From Paraburkholderia silviterrae (lineage in GTDB: Bacteria; Pseudomonadota; Gammaproteobacteria; Burkholderiales; Burkholderiaceae): a DNA stretch of 64,000 nt. Positions 28,558 through 37,118 of this stretch are shown here, piece by piece (position 1 is the first letter of the stretch; every line of letters begins with the position of its first letter). The position numbers and the translations under genes are program-made. The notes under the pieces were generated by a model. That model saw only the letters and a list, made by a program, of their open reading frames with translations, did no database searches and was not told the origin of the DNA. Location: the NCBI RefSeq assembly GCF_004353915.1, contig NZ_SMRP01000003.1, forward strand, positions 62,001 through 126,000, in the 5' to 3' direction.

Positions 28558-29118
28558 ATGCGCGACGACTTGCACAAGACGGTTCCATTGTCTCGCTCTT
28601 GGGGGCGAGTACTTCGGCGTCTGTCGAAAGACCGCTGGACTCCAGAGGAGCTCGCGCCTCTGATTGTTGCTACGGTGCAAGGTGACCTAGCAACCAACGA
28701 CGACACGGGCCTGCAGGCCGTCGACAATGTTCTAAATGAGAGTTATGTCGACCTCTTCGATGACGGCGAGGAGAAGATGCAGTTGGCGTTGCATCGAATT
28801 CAAGAAGGCCCACTCTCAGTCGTGGCACGTACGACTTGCGAAATTGCGCTTGGGGTGCTGGCGATACACGGGATGTCGGACAGTTTTCGGAATCAGGTAA
28901 CCAACGCGGTAGGCGAACTACACGCCCGCGACCAATTGGAGCACATGGTTTCACGAATTTCCTCGACCCATAGTCTGGATGAGGCGAGGCAAGTGCGAAA
29001 CGTACTCGAGCGAGCTTTCACGCTGTGTGATTTCTCCGTCAAAGTCAGCCGTCCCCCGAAACGCGCTAACAAGTCCGTCGACGAACTCTTATCCACTGAG
29101 CTACCGCTGGGACTGTGA
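28558..29118 (+). CDS. Unknown helical protein, first gene of QueC-like operon
   Basis: The 186-residue protein has GGAGGAAA seven bases before its ATG. The sequence is soluble and predicted mainly helical (SRSWGRVLRRLSKDRWTPEEL, split after about 20 residues; ARTTCEIALGVLAIHGM; DEARQVRNVLERAF). No catalytic motif or known family is recognised. Its stop overlaps the next start by 4 bases (GTGA), so it is translationally coupled to the QueC-like enzyme and probably its partner. GC is lower than in the core genome. Confidence 0.75.
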   Translation: MRDDLHKTVPLSRSWGRVLRRLSKDRWTPEELAPLIVATVQGDLATNDDTGLQAVDNVLNESYVDLFDDGEEKMQLALHRIQEGPLSVVARTTCEIALGVLAIHGMSDSFRNQVTNAVGELHARDQLEHMVSRISSTHSLDEARQVRNVLERAFTLCDFSVKVSRPPKRANKSVDELLSTELPLGL

Positions 29119-30512
29119 GCGTGAACCATAATTTCTTGCCTCCGACCGAAGGCACCGTCACCGTCGTCGAGTCTGGTTCGTTTCTCATCAAGGGAAATCA
29201 TTCACAAGTACCCCTCGGTGAGGGGTTGGCCATTCAGGCCGGATTGCTGCACGAGGTTTGCTTTACGGAAGTAAGCCCCCTTTCGTGTGACCTGACGGTG
29301 CTTCTTGGCGCTGTCAAGTACGCTGACAGGTCCGTCCGCCGCAAGCATGGTAACGGTTGGGCGCGTCAACTCCGGTTGACTGTGCCGGTCTACGAACTTG
29401 CTACTTGGAGGCGCGACGAAGTTGCATCGGCTTTGATGGACGCCCTCCAGTATCTAACTGGCGATGCATGGCAGTTTTATTTCGTGAAGAGGAAAAGGAA
29501 GCCGGCTCAGTCTGGGCAAAGACCGCTTCTCGACTCGCCTGACAGGCGTCGTGTTTTTATTCCGTTCAGCCATGGACTGGATAGCTTCGCACAAAGCCAA
29601 CTGCTGCGGACGGGTGACACGGAAATGGATGTCATTCCCGTCCACTTGCGGTCGGGAAGCGTGGAGGGCACGCTGAAGTCGATTGGCCGGCTTGCCAAAC
29701 ACAGGCTTGTCCCAATCCCGGTCTCTGCAAGAGTGAGTGAGCGTAGTCACTCCGAACAGAGTTTCCGTACGCGCCCATTCTTGTACGACGGACTGGCAGC
29801 TTATGCTGCGGTGTTGTCCGGTGGCGGTGAGGTCGTTATTCCTGAGAATGGCCAGGGTAGCCTGGGTGGCTCGTTGGTCAGACTAGGGGCAGAGGCTCCA
29901 CACAGGAGCTGTCATCCGGGTTTCACGACGCGTCTCGGACGGTTCTTCAAACATCTGAGCGGGCGTGACGTAACCTTCGTTCATCCCGCGCTGTTTCAGA
30001 CGAAAGGGCAGGTGCTCGGGAAACTGTTGCAAGTTCAGCCGGACAGTCAAACGTGGCTAGCTGAACATCCCTCCTGCTCGTATGATGCGCGCCACGCGAA
30101 TCGTAATCGCAAGAAGGTGCATTGTGGCGTCTGTGGCAACTGCTTGCTGCGGCGGATGTCATTGCAAGCAGCGAATATCGTGGACACGACCGACTATAAA
30201 GTGACCGACTTACATGCGAAGTCACTCGAACAGGCCATGGTCGAGGACGACAAACTGCTCACTCCCGGGGCATACCATGACATCGCACGCAACGCGGCCC
30301 GAAGCATGCAGCGATTAGCTGACCTTGCTGGTGCTGGTGCGCGATATCGTGTCGCTGCGGAGGCGGCCAGTCTCGCAGAATATTTGGGGCGCTCGCAAAG
30401 CGAAGTGCGGGGGGCGCTAGACCAAATGCTTGAACAACACAGCCGCGAATGGACAGGCTTCCTGGAGTACAACGGGAGGTCGTCTTGGGCGGCACAACTC
30501 GCACGGGATTGA
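29115..30512 (+). CDS. QueC-like PP-loop enzyme with N-terminal extension
   Basis: The 465-residue protein starts at GTG 29115. The first 145 residues have no family I recognise. A QueC-type adenine-nucleotide alpha-hydrolase domain follows: PP-loop FIPFSHGLDSFAQSQLL, where SHGLDS replaces the usual SGGxDS, and the zinc site with PSCSYDAR followed by HCGVCGNCLLRRMSL, four cysteines as in QueC. QueC makes 7-cyano-7-deazaguanine; QueC-like proteins also occur in Qat and type IV CBASS defence. No queuosine genes are nearby, so a defence role is more likely. The last 100 residues are helical. Confidence 0.85.
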   Translation: MSVNHNFLPPTEGTVTVVESGSFLIKGNHSQVPLGEGLAIQAGLLHEVCFTEVSPLSCDLTVLLGAVKYADRSVRRKHGNGWARQLRLTVPVYELATWRRDEVASALMDALQYLTGDAWQFYFVKRKRKPAQSGQRPLLDSPDRRRVFIPFSHGLDSFAQSQLLRTGDTEMDVIPVHLRSGSVEGTLKSIGRLAKHRLVPIPVSARVSERSHSEQSFRTRPFLYDGLAAYAAVLSGGGEVVIPENGQGSLGGSLVRLGAEAPHRSCHPGFTTRLGRFFKHLSGRDVTFVHPALFQTKGQVLGKLLQVQPDSQTWLAEHPSCSYDARHANRNRKKVHCGVCGNCLLRRMSLQAANIVDTTDYKVTDLHAKSLEQAMVEDDKLLTPGAYHDIARNAARSMQRLADLAGAGARYRVAAEAASLAEYLGRSQSEVRGALDQMLEQHSREWTGFLEYNGRSSWAAQLARD

Positions 30513-30513
30513 A

Positions 30514-31680
30514 ATGGAATTCGAACTGAAAGTTCGACCCGAAGTGCTTGGCGCACGCCTGAAATCTGCTCGAACGATTAGTCGTTTGACCCAGGAGGCC
30601 GCTGCTAATGCACTCGGCATGGCAAGAACGACCGTTGTAGCCATTGAAGCAGGTAAGCGTCAGGTCAGCATGGACGAATTGCGCGCCATGGCGGAATTGT
30701 ATGGCGCTTCAGAAATCGACTTGCTTGACGACGGGTCTGCGCCGGTTGAGATGCAGGTCCAGTTCCGAAGCAGCGCACCACAACGCGGTGGGGTAGATGA
30801 TGAGGGACTCGTAGCTTCGATGCTGAATAGGCTGGCCACGTCGGTGGTTCAGCTAGAGTCCTTGGTGGGTATGCCAGCACCTCGTGTAGACATCCCCTTT
30901 GTACCATTATCGCGTGAGGAGCCAATAGAACAGCAGGCGGAAGATGCTGCTTTGGCCGTGCGAGCCAGGCTTGGCCTTGGGATGGGTCCTATTCAAGACC
31001 TAAATGCCCTGCTGGAGTCGGAGCTTGGCCTTCGGGTATTCGAGAGACCTCTGCCTTCGCGCATCAGCGGAGCTATGGCGTTCTCGGAGCAGGTTGGCGG
31101 CTTTGTTCTCGTCAACCTGAAACATCCGATTTACAGGCGGCGAGTTACTGCAGCGCATGAGCTTGCCCATGCGGTTCTAAGGAAGTCGGGACTCACCGTG
31201 CACTTCGAGGATGATTCATTTGAAGACAGGGAAGAGCGGTTCTGCGACGTCTTCGGTAGCTGCTTGCTTATGCCGGCGGCTACTATGCGCAAGAAGGCTG
31301 CTGAACTAAAAAAGCTTGTGGGGCGATTCACTGTGCGCGAGTTGCTGACGATGACCTTGTACTTCAATGTGTCAATGGAAGCGTTAGTTCGACGTATGGT
31401 GGCTCTCAAACTGCTGCCACCGGGCACCTATGAACGACTCAAGGATGACGGACTCAGCCTGAAGCATCAAGCAGCAGTAAGAGATGAGCTTGGCCTTACG
31501 CCGGAGCCGCCAAGGTTCACTGCACGCACGATGTTGCTGGCTGCGGCTGCCCATGCGCGTGAGTTGCTGACCGAGCAGCAGATTGCATCCATGCTGGAGC
31601 TTGACTTACTGACGGTGCGAAAAGCATTGGATGAAGGCTATCAGGACGGACAGGGGGAGACGCTTGAGCTGGTTTCGTGA
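30514..31680 (+). CDS. XRE repressor fused to ImmA/IrrE metallopeptidase
   Basis: The 388-residue protein is read from MEFELKVRPEVLGARLKSA at 30514, one base after the previous stop. An HTH_XRE domain fills residues 10-65 (LTQEAAANALGMARTTVVAIE). An ImmA/IrrE (M78) domain follows, with zinc motif AAHELAHAVL at about residue 215 and a downstream glutamate-rich stretch (FEDREERFCDVFGSCLLMP). Such proteins sense DNA damage or infection and release repression. It is likely the regulator that binds the three operator repeats upstream of the operon. Confidence 0.9.
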   Translation: MEFELKVRPEVLGARLKSARTISRLTQEAAANALGMARTTVVAIEAGKRQVSMDELRAMAELYGASEIDLLDDGSAPVEMQVQFRSSAPQRGGVDDEGLVASMLNRLATSVVQLESLVGMPAPRVDIPFVPLSREEPIEQQAEDAALAVRARLGLGMGPIQDLNALLESELGLRVFERPLPSRISGAMAFSEQVGGFVLVNLKHPIYRRRVTAAHELAHAVLRKSGLTVHFEDDSFEDREERFCDVFGSCLLMPAATMRKKAAELKKLVGRFTVRELLTMTLYFNVSMEALVRRMVALKLLPPGTYERLKDDGLSLKHQAAVRDELGLTPEPPRFTARTMLLAAAAHARELLTEQQIASMLELDLLTVRKALDEGYQDGQGETLELVS

Positions 31681-32236
31681 CCACATGCCTAACGGGCAGC
31701 TTGTTCTGGATGCAAGCGTTCTCATTAATCTGCTTGGATGCTGTGCTGCTGCTGAGGTCTTTAGTACGCTCGACCTGCCTTGCATTGTCGAGGAGAAGGT
31801 TTTCGGCGAGATTTCTCGGCATCCGATTCCTGGGCTCTGCCACACCGAGGAACTACAGGCTCTTCAGAATGCCGGGTTCATTGAACGGGTGAGAATGGGG
31901 GAAGAGGAATATTCAAGCTTTCTGAGCCTCATTCAGGCGCCATTGGGCCAACGGTTAGACGCGGGGGAGAGCGCGACATTGGTAGTAGCTCAACAGCGGG
32001 GGCTATCTGTGGTCATCGACGAGAACAAGGCTCGTTCCTACATTCGGAGCAACATGCCTCGGGTTGCTGCAGTGAGCACCTTGAAGCTACTAATTTCTGC
32101 GACGGTCCGCTTGGGGAAAGACGCGGTATACCTCCAAGAACTCGTGGCGGCGGCACGCAAAAATTCCAGAATGGGCGTTCCAAAAGATGAGAAGCAATTG
32201 TTGGTCGATGTTCTTGCTATTGAACGCCTGCAATAG
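31664..32236 (+). CDS. PIN-like nuclease domain protein, last gene of QueC-like operon
   Basis: The frame overlaps the 3' end of the XRE-ImmA gene. A TTG at 31664, five bases after GGGGGAG, is the best start; the ATG at 31685 is an alternative. The pattern QLVLDASVLINLLG, then GLCHTEELQALQNAG, RLDAGESATLVVAQQRG and LSVVIDENKARSY matches PIN/DUF3368-type domains with their Asp and Glu metal ligands. PIN domains are RNases. Pairs of ImmA/IrrE and PIN proteins are common as toxin-antitoxin-like modules, so this could be the effector or an additional toxin. Confidence 0.8.
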   Translation: MSWFRDHMPNGQLVLDASVLINLLGCCAAAEVFSTLDLPCIVEEKVFGEISRHPIPGLCHTEELQALQNAGFIERVRMGEEEYSSFLSLIQAPLGQRLDAGESATLVVAQQRGLSVVIDENKARSYIRSNMPRVAAVSTLKLLISATVRLGKDAVYLQELVAAARKNSRMGVPKDEKQLLVDVLAIERLQ

Positions 32237-32368
32237 TCGTGTCACGGCGTTCGCGGCTTGTGGCTAGACGACCGGGCACCTCGACTGCTGCTTGTAGGGG
32301 GCTGCGGTGGTATTCCTAGGTAACATCTCCGACATTGCTCAAATAATGAACAAGAAGGAAAAAGTACG

Positions 32369-33829
32369 ATGCCGATAAATCGCTTTCGAACGGGAAATGT
32401 TGCAACCGAAGAGGACGGTGCAGAGCTAATTCTTAAGAAGCTTAACGCAGCAAGGTGGGAGCTCAAATATAAGCCCTCGCAAAAAGCTATCGACATTGCC
32501 AAGCAGTGGATTGACGGATTCGTTGCACCCAAGAGGGCCTTGTTGCTGGCTGATGGGGACGGTGAAAAAAAGATAGTCTCGACCTATCCACTGAATACGA
32601 ACGCAGCAAGCCCGTCCTTCTTGCAGCCAAAGTACGACCGCCTTCGCGCAATTACGTTTTCCGGTTTTCGAACTATCCCCGGTTGGTTTGCCTTCGACGA
32701 TGACGACGGTGATAACGATGACGTGACTTGGCCTCAGAACCTGGACGACATCAAGGAATTTTTCCAAGATTTGCCATCGGGATTTGTTCGGGACCCATAT
32801 TTCGGGTTGGGGTTGAACTACGACCTTCGATTCATCACCGATGCGGTTGAAGAACTTAGCGGTGTCAAAACACTAAAGATTTTCAAGGGGAAAGGCGAGT
32901 CCCCGACTTACAAAGGCTCGACATATTCGATTTCTGCAAAGCTATTCGATGAAACGCGAAAGGCAGTCAATCGCGCACACGAAAAGGCGTTGCAGGTTGC
33001 AAGCTCGGAGAAGGTTGCATATGTAAGCAACACACTGCTCAATTCTGTCGATGCAAAGAAATATCCGATTAAGAGTCCTCGATATCGAAAGGATTCTATT
33101 GTTCAGGCACTCGGCGCGACACCACCCAAAGACGTTCCGCTGTCCGCAGCTGACCGGCAGGCGGTAGTCGCCACTGTGACAAGCGCATGCAAGCAACTGA
33201 ACCAATCAAATGCAGCACAGTTGCTGGCGCTATCGCACGAAATCGAAATTGTTAGCCTAGAAGCGCTAGTTGAAAGAATGCAGGAGATGCTTTCGAAGCA
33301 GTTGAACGAAGCGGCTTGGCAGGAATTCTTTCGTGACAATCAGTTTGTTCTAAGGCTCGCGTTTGGATTCCCAGTGGTGAAGGTTGGTGAACAATTTTCT
33401 GTCGGAGGCAGAAAATTCGATGGTTCAGGTGACAAGATTAGCGATTTTGCTATGAAGGCCGCCGCAACCGGCAACCTTGGTCTGGTTGAAATTAAAACGC
33501 CGAAAACTGCACTACTCGAAAAGGCAGCTTATCGGAGCAAAGTTTATGCGCCGAGTCGAGAGCTATCGGGGGCGGTTAATCAGGTCCTCGACCAGGCACA
33601 CAATCTGCAAAAGAACTTGCCCCTACTAAAGGAAAGTTCACAGGATTTGTCGTTAGAGGCCTACGCAATTAATGGGGTAGTCATCGCAGGAAGAAACCTC
33701 ACCGACAGGGCACAGCAGAAGTCGTTCGAACTGTTCCGGAATAGTCTCAGGTTTGTGCTAGTTATCACCTTTGACGAGTTGCTTCAGAAATTGCAGCACC
33801 TCGTCGAGGTACTGCGGCCGGCAGCATAA
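32369..33829 (+). CDS. sduA: Shedu defence nuclease (DUF4263)
   Basis: The 486-residue protein starts at ATG 32369 behind AGAAGGA. The C-terminal third is the Shedu nuclease domain: NEAAWQEFFRDNQFVLRLAF, then KISDFAMKAAATGNLGLVEIKTP, where D and ExK give a PD-(D/E)XK centre. KAAYRSKVYAPSRELSGAV and VNQVLDQAHNLQKNL then complete the family signature. Shedu is a single-gene anti-phage system. The N-terminal 280 residues (acidic stretch FDDDDGDNDD) are the variable sensor region. It follows the QueC-like operon by 132 bases on the same strand but has its own AT-rich leader. Confidence 0.9.
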   Translation: MPINRFRTGNVATEEDGAELILKKLNAARWELKYKPSQKAIDIAKQWIDGFVAPKRALLLADGDGEKKIVSTYPLNTNAASPSFLQPKYDRLRAITFSGFRTIPGWFAFDDDDGDNDDVTWPQNLDDIKEFFQDLPSGFVRDPYFGLGLNYDLRFITDAVEELSGVKTLKIFKGKGESPTYKGSTYSISAKLFDETRKAVNRAHEKALQVASSEKVAYVSNTLLNSVDAKKYPIKSPRYRKDSIVQALGATPPKDVPLSAADRQAVVATVTSACKQLNQSNAAQLLALSHEIEIVSLEALVERMQEMLSKQLNEAAWQEFFRDNQFVLRLAFGFPVVKVGEQFSVGGRKFDGSGDKISDFAMKAAATGNLGLVEIKTPKTALLEKAAYRSKVYAPSRELSGAVNQVLDQAHNLQKNLPLLKESSQDLSLEAYAINGVVIAGRNLTDRAQQKSFELFRNSLRFVLVITFDELLQKLQHLVEVLRPAA

Positions 33830-34077
33830 GGATTGGCGGTCTACGCGTTTTGCTGCGGCCCCGCAGGTGATTGCTCCCTCACCTCAGATAGGCGATGCGT
33901 CTGATAGACGAAAACTTCCTTATTTCTGCGCAGAAATCTGGCTGGAGACGGATGTTGAACGGTGTGTGGTCTTTGTCAGACGCCGCAAGTTTTTTGAATA
34001 TCTGCCGATATAGGAGCGGTGAATCAGCACTAGTTTATGCCTCCCGTTCCCGTTTATAAGAGGACAATGCGTTGACG

Positions 34078-34758
34078 ATGGACTTCAACTTCAAAGGGCT
34101 GCACCCAGCTTTCCTGGAGGCGGTCAACCGGCACGAACCATCCATTGCCTTTGCACTCGCAGAAGGCAAGGGTAAGTTCGTCTTTCTGCTGTTCATGGCG
34201 ACAGACTCGGCGGGGCGCATAGTGTGGGGCGCGCTTGAGATGTTTATACTCCTCGCCAATACCCAGAAGATGCTGAGATTCAAACTGCTGGGGAACCACA
34301 AAATCGCGGGCGATTTCAAGGTGCGGCTGACCGAAGGCGACAAGCAGGCCATTCGAGCGGAACTCGGCCTAGGTGGAGCTGCCGGAGGCCCCGCCTTTGT
34401 CCTTCTCGACTTCCTAAGCAAGCTGAATGGGATGATTCCGGCGTCTATTCCGTTGGAAGCGAAAGTCGCTGTAATCAAGGGCGAGAGCAAGGCAATTAAC
34501 GCTCACTGCAAGAGCTACCTCGACGATGCCACCAAGGTGTATCTCCTTGCTGCGAGGCCGTTACCAAACGGTAAGCGACCGAGAGAGGAGACGTTGCGCA
34601 AGCTCTACATGCTTGATGCCGAGCCGTCTGCTATTGCGGCACTTATCCGGAACCTCAAAATGATACGTTGGACGACTTACTGGACGGCGACGAAGCCCGC
34701 GTCAGATAGGTTTGCCGAAACCTTTGCCAAGGTTGCTGGTCTCGTGGCCAAGTCGTAA
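34078..34758 (+). CDS. Unknown protein in defence island
   Basis: The 226-residue protein starts MDFNFKGLHPAFLEAVNRHEP, read from the ATG at 34078 (a TTG two codons upstream is possible; GAGGACA lies before it). It is a mixed alpha/beta soluble protein with no motif I know. A Gly/Ala-rich stretch (GLGGAAGGPAFVLLDFLSKL) might be a buried loop. It is single, 248 bases after Shedu, on the same strand. Confidence 0.65.
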   Translation: MDFNFKGLHPAFLEAVNRHEPSIAFALAEGKGKFVFLLFMATDSAGRIVWGALEMFILLANTQKMLRFKLLGNHKIAGDFKVRLTEGDKQAIRAELGLGGAAGGPAFVLLDFLSKLNGMIPASIPLEAKVAVIKGESKAINAHCKSYLDDATKVYLLAARPLPNGKRPREETLRKLYMLDAEPSAIAALIRNLKMIRWTTYWTATKPASDRFAETFAKVAGLVAKS

Positions 34759-34971
34759 CGGACTGCACTTCAACATCGGGACGCAGGGGCGACAAAATTT
34801 TCCGCGCAGAAATCCCACGGCAGCAGCATTGCGACTGGCCTCGTCAGGCCGATGACCAAAGATGACATAGCAGAGGTGCTCGTCGTGTCCATTCCTGGTC
34901 AATCCAATTGTGGGTTTGGCTGATGGCAAGGCGGTAGCGAGAGGCGGCCCCATTGGGGCCGCCGAAAGGCG

Positions 34972-35187
34972 CTATCGTGACGATTTGCGCTTGGGTCTAG
35001 GCGTAGGCGTCAGTCCAAGTGCCCGCAGAGCGCGCACGATAGTGCCGTAACTGCCGCGCCCCAATTCCAGTCTAATGTTCACGGGCCCGATAGGCCGTCC
35101 TTGCTGTCGCAGCGCTGCGACGGCGTGCTTCACATCGTCTACCGTAACGCCGGGGCGCCCGCCTCGGTTCCTCTTGTTGCTCTCCAT
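34972..35187 (-). CDS. Small KfrA N-domain-like DNA-binding protein
   Basis: The 71-residue protein MESNKRNRGGRPGVTVDDVKHAV, then QQGRPIGPVNIRLELGRGSYGTIVRAL, matches the N-terminal DNA-binding domain of plasmid KfrA proteins and lacks the long coiled coil. A GAGG site precedes it. It is typical of plasmid-derived or integrative DNA and may regulate island genes. Confidence 0.75.
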   Translation of the reverse strand: MESNKRNRGGRPGVTVDDVKHAVAALRQQGRPIGPVNIRLELGRGSYGTIVRALRALGLTPTPRPKRKSSR

Positions 35188-35396
35188 GGTGACCTCAGTA
35201 GATTCGACCCACGTCGAAATCACTACGTATAGGGACCGTCTTGTGCCGCTCCGCCACTGGGAAACACCGCGTATGCCTTTGCCCCCGGCGTCGCTACGAC
35301 ATGGCCAGGAGGTTTCGTAATCGAAAGTCGTTGCTTGGCGGCACACACGCGTGGACCATAGCGTTGGGTTGGCCCACATCGAGTAGGAGGGAGGAT

Positions 35397-35831
35397 TTGA
35401 GCGAAGCCTTGGTGAACTACGTACCGGCTACGACTCGCGCGGTACTCGCAGGATTCGGAGGGAAGGTCTCCGTGCGGTTGGGGCGCAGGGACGTTGTGGT
35501 CTCACCCCATGAATTGCCAGGCGAGGTGGAATGGCGTGTGGACTTGTTGGAGTGGTATGCCAAACGACTGGTCATGAACGCCGTTCGACTGACGCCACAG
35601 GCACGCATGGCAACATTGGCCCACGCACGAACTGCGCTCCAGCATGAGAATGGGCTGCATCCGCTGGAGGCGCAGGCTGTGGTGATGTCGGCGAGCCAAG
35701 TGCTTGACCGCTTGGGATTTCCCGGCTTGTCAGGTCCGCCAGAAGGGTTTCTGCGCGTTGATGGGCAACTCGATAGGGACTGGGATGCGCTGCAACGTCG
35801 CTACACCCATATCTTGGCGGCAGGCCGGTAA
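35397..35831 (+). CDS. Unknown island protein with TTG start
   Basis: The 144-residue protein is read from a TTG at 35397 because a perfect AGGAGG lies six bases upstream; the frame is open further upstream but without a ribosome site. The sequence SEALVNYVPATTRAVLAGF, then VVVSPHELPGEVEWRVDLLEWY, has no known motif. Together with the following three genes it forms a set of small unknowns. Confidence 0.6.
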   Translation: MSEALVNYVPATTRAVLAGFGGKVSVRLGRRDVVVSPHELPGEVEWRVDLLEWYAKRLVMNAVRLTPQARMATLAHARTALQHENGLHPLEAQAVVMSASQVLDRLGFPGLSGPPEGFLRVDGQLDRDWDALQRRYTHILAAGR

Positions 35832-35908
35832 GGGGCCAGATTTTGCGCACGCGTGCATGCTTGTGGTCACCCTGAACGTCATTGCTGTGCAGTCATCGCA
35901 TCAAGTCC

Positions 35909-36133
35909 ATGAATCCATTGGCCACCCGAGTTCTCGTTGACGACAGCAGCTTGACGGTAATCCTGCAAGACGGTCGCGAACTTCAAGTGCCGTTGGCTCG
36001 GTTTCCTCGCTTAGCGCGAGCCTCAGTTGCTCAGCGTCAATGCGTTCGAATTTCCAAATCTGGTCGAGCGCTGCACTGGGACGAACTCGACGAAGATATC
36101 GACGTCGACGAATTGCTACGCGGGCGGGACTAG
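35909..36133 (+). CDS. DUF2442 family protein
   Basis: The 74-residue protein reads MNPLATRVLVDDSSLTVILQDGRE, then LQVPLARFPRLARAS and ALHWDELDEDIDVDELLRG. The order of the strand LxVxLxDGR, the PRL segment and the WxExDEDIxVxxLL end is the DUF2442 signature. Such small proteins often accompany toxin-like DUF4160 genes; none is seen here. Function unknown. Confidence 0.82.
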   Translation: MNPLATRVLVDDSSLTVILQDGRELQVPLARFPRLARASVAQRQCVRISKSGRALHWDELDEDIDVDELLRGRD

Positions 36134-36206
36134 GTAGTCTGGCTCTTAGCTCGGCTGCAATCCATGCAGATGGGCCAAGCTGTTTCGAGGCGTGAGAGGG
36201 GAGTCA

Positions 36207-36527
36207 ATGGCAATCTGGGAGGCGTCGCCGGTAGACGAGCGGCCGGAAATTTCTCTCTATAAATGGTGCATCTTTCGGACCGCTTCCGGGGCGCTGCATT
36301 TTGCAGGCGAACGAGCCAACGGCCATGGTCGAGCCAGCTCAACCATCGTTGAGCTAGACCTTAAGACGCGAACGGGAATCACCCGCTCTGGTCGAAAATA
36401 TCATCTCTGCGGACCCTGTGGGTTGTCAGATGAGGCCGGGTACGTTTGGGACGGTTGGTGTCGTATGAACAACATAACCCGCTACAGGGATGTCACCGAC
36501 GAGTTGCTCGAGAAAGCCGAGGAATGA
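36207..36527 (+). CDS. Unknown protein MAIWEASP...
   Basis: The 106-residue protein has GAGAGGGGA ahead of the ATG at 36207. It reads like a small beta-rich domain (KWCIFRTASGALHFAGER, STIVELDLKTRTGITRSGRKY, LCGPCGLSDEAGYVWDGW), with CGPC possibly a redox or metal motif. Its stop overlaps the start of the HAD gene, so the two are coupled. Confidence 0.7.
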   Translation: MAIWEASPVDERPEISLYKWCIFRTASGALHFAGERANGHGRASSTIVELDLKTRTGITRSGRKYHLCGPCGLSDEAGYVWDGWCRMNNITRYRDVTDELLEKAEE

Positions 36528-37033
36528 GGCAGACCGAAGGTACCTCAGTGCGGAAGGTGCTCTTTCTTGACTACGACCACGTTCTGCATGCGAGTGACGT
36601 CTATGTGACCGAGGGCTGCATCGTGCCGTGCGCCCCCCGGGCAACGCTGTTCGAGTTTGCGCCGGTGTTGGATGCACTTTTGGCACCGCATCCCGATGTG
36701 GAACTCGTATTGTCGACAGCTTGGGTCGCGGTCGTCGGCTTTCAGCAAGCCCGGGACGCGCTTCCATTGCACTCACTGCGAGCCAGGGTGGCCGGGTCGA
36801 CGTACGAAGGTCAGTTGTCACCGGCATCAGCGTTCTCCCAGCTCACCAGAGGGGCGCAGGTGCTGCGATACGTGGCACGGTACCACTTGCGAAAGTGGTT
36901 GGCGCTCGACGACAGGAAGGATGGCTTCGAGAGTTGCCCGACGAAGCTCATCCGGTGCCAGGAAGGCGTTGGTCTGGGCGACCAGGCAGTGCAAGTCCTA
37001 TTGGCGCAGCGCTTGTGCGAGACCTTCGGATGA
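36524..37033 (+). CDS. HAD domain protein (HAD_SAK type)
   Basis: The 169-residue protein, read from the ATG at 36524 (4-base overlap with the previous stop), has HAD motif I as FLDYDHVLHAS, motif II as LVLSTAWV and a late acidic motif WLALDDRKDGF. The pattern matches the HAD domains grouped with Swiss-army-knife RNA repair proteins, found often in mobile DNA. Predicted phosphatase; the substrate is unknown. With the preceding gene it forms a two-gene unit. Confidence 0.75.
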   Translation: MRQTEGTSVRKVLFLDYDHVLHASDVYVTEGCIVPCAPRATLFEFAPVLDALLAPHPDVELVLSTAWVAVVGFQQARDALPLHSLRARVAGSTYEGQLSPASAFSQLTRGAQVLRYVARYHLRKWLALDDRKDGFESCPTKLIRCQEGVGLGDQAVQVLLAQRLCETFG

Positions 37034-37118
37034 CTAGCTGGGCGAGGGGCGCCGTCTCGGTGGCTTCGATGCTGTGTGCCAATCGAGATAGTCAAAATAC
37101 GACCGACAGAGAACACAA

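Noticed and set aside
29115..31680. Qat system (QatABCD)
   Set aside because: A QueC-like gene is present, but the ATPase QatA, QatB and the TatD-type QatD are missing in the neighbourhood.
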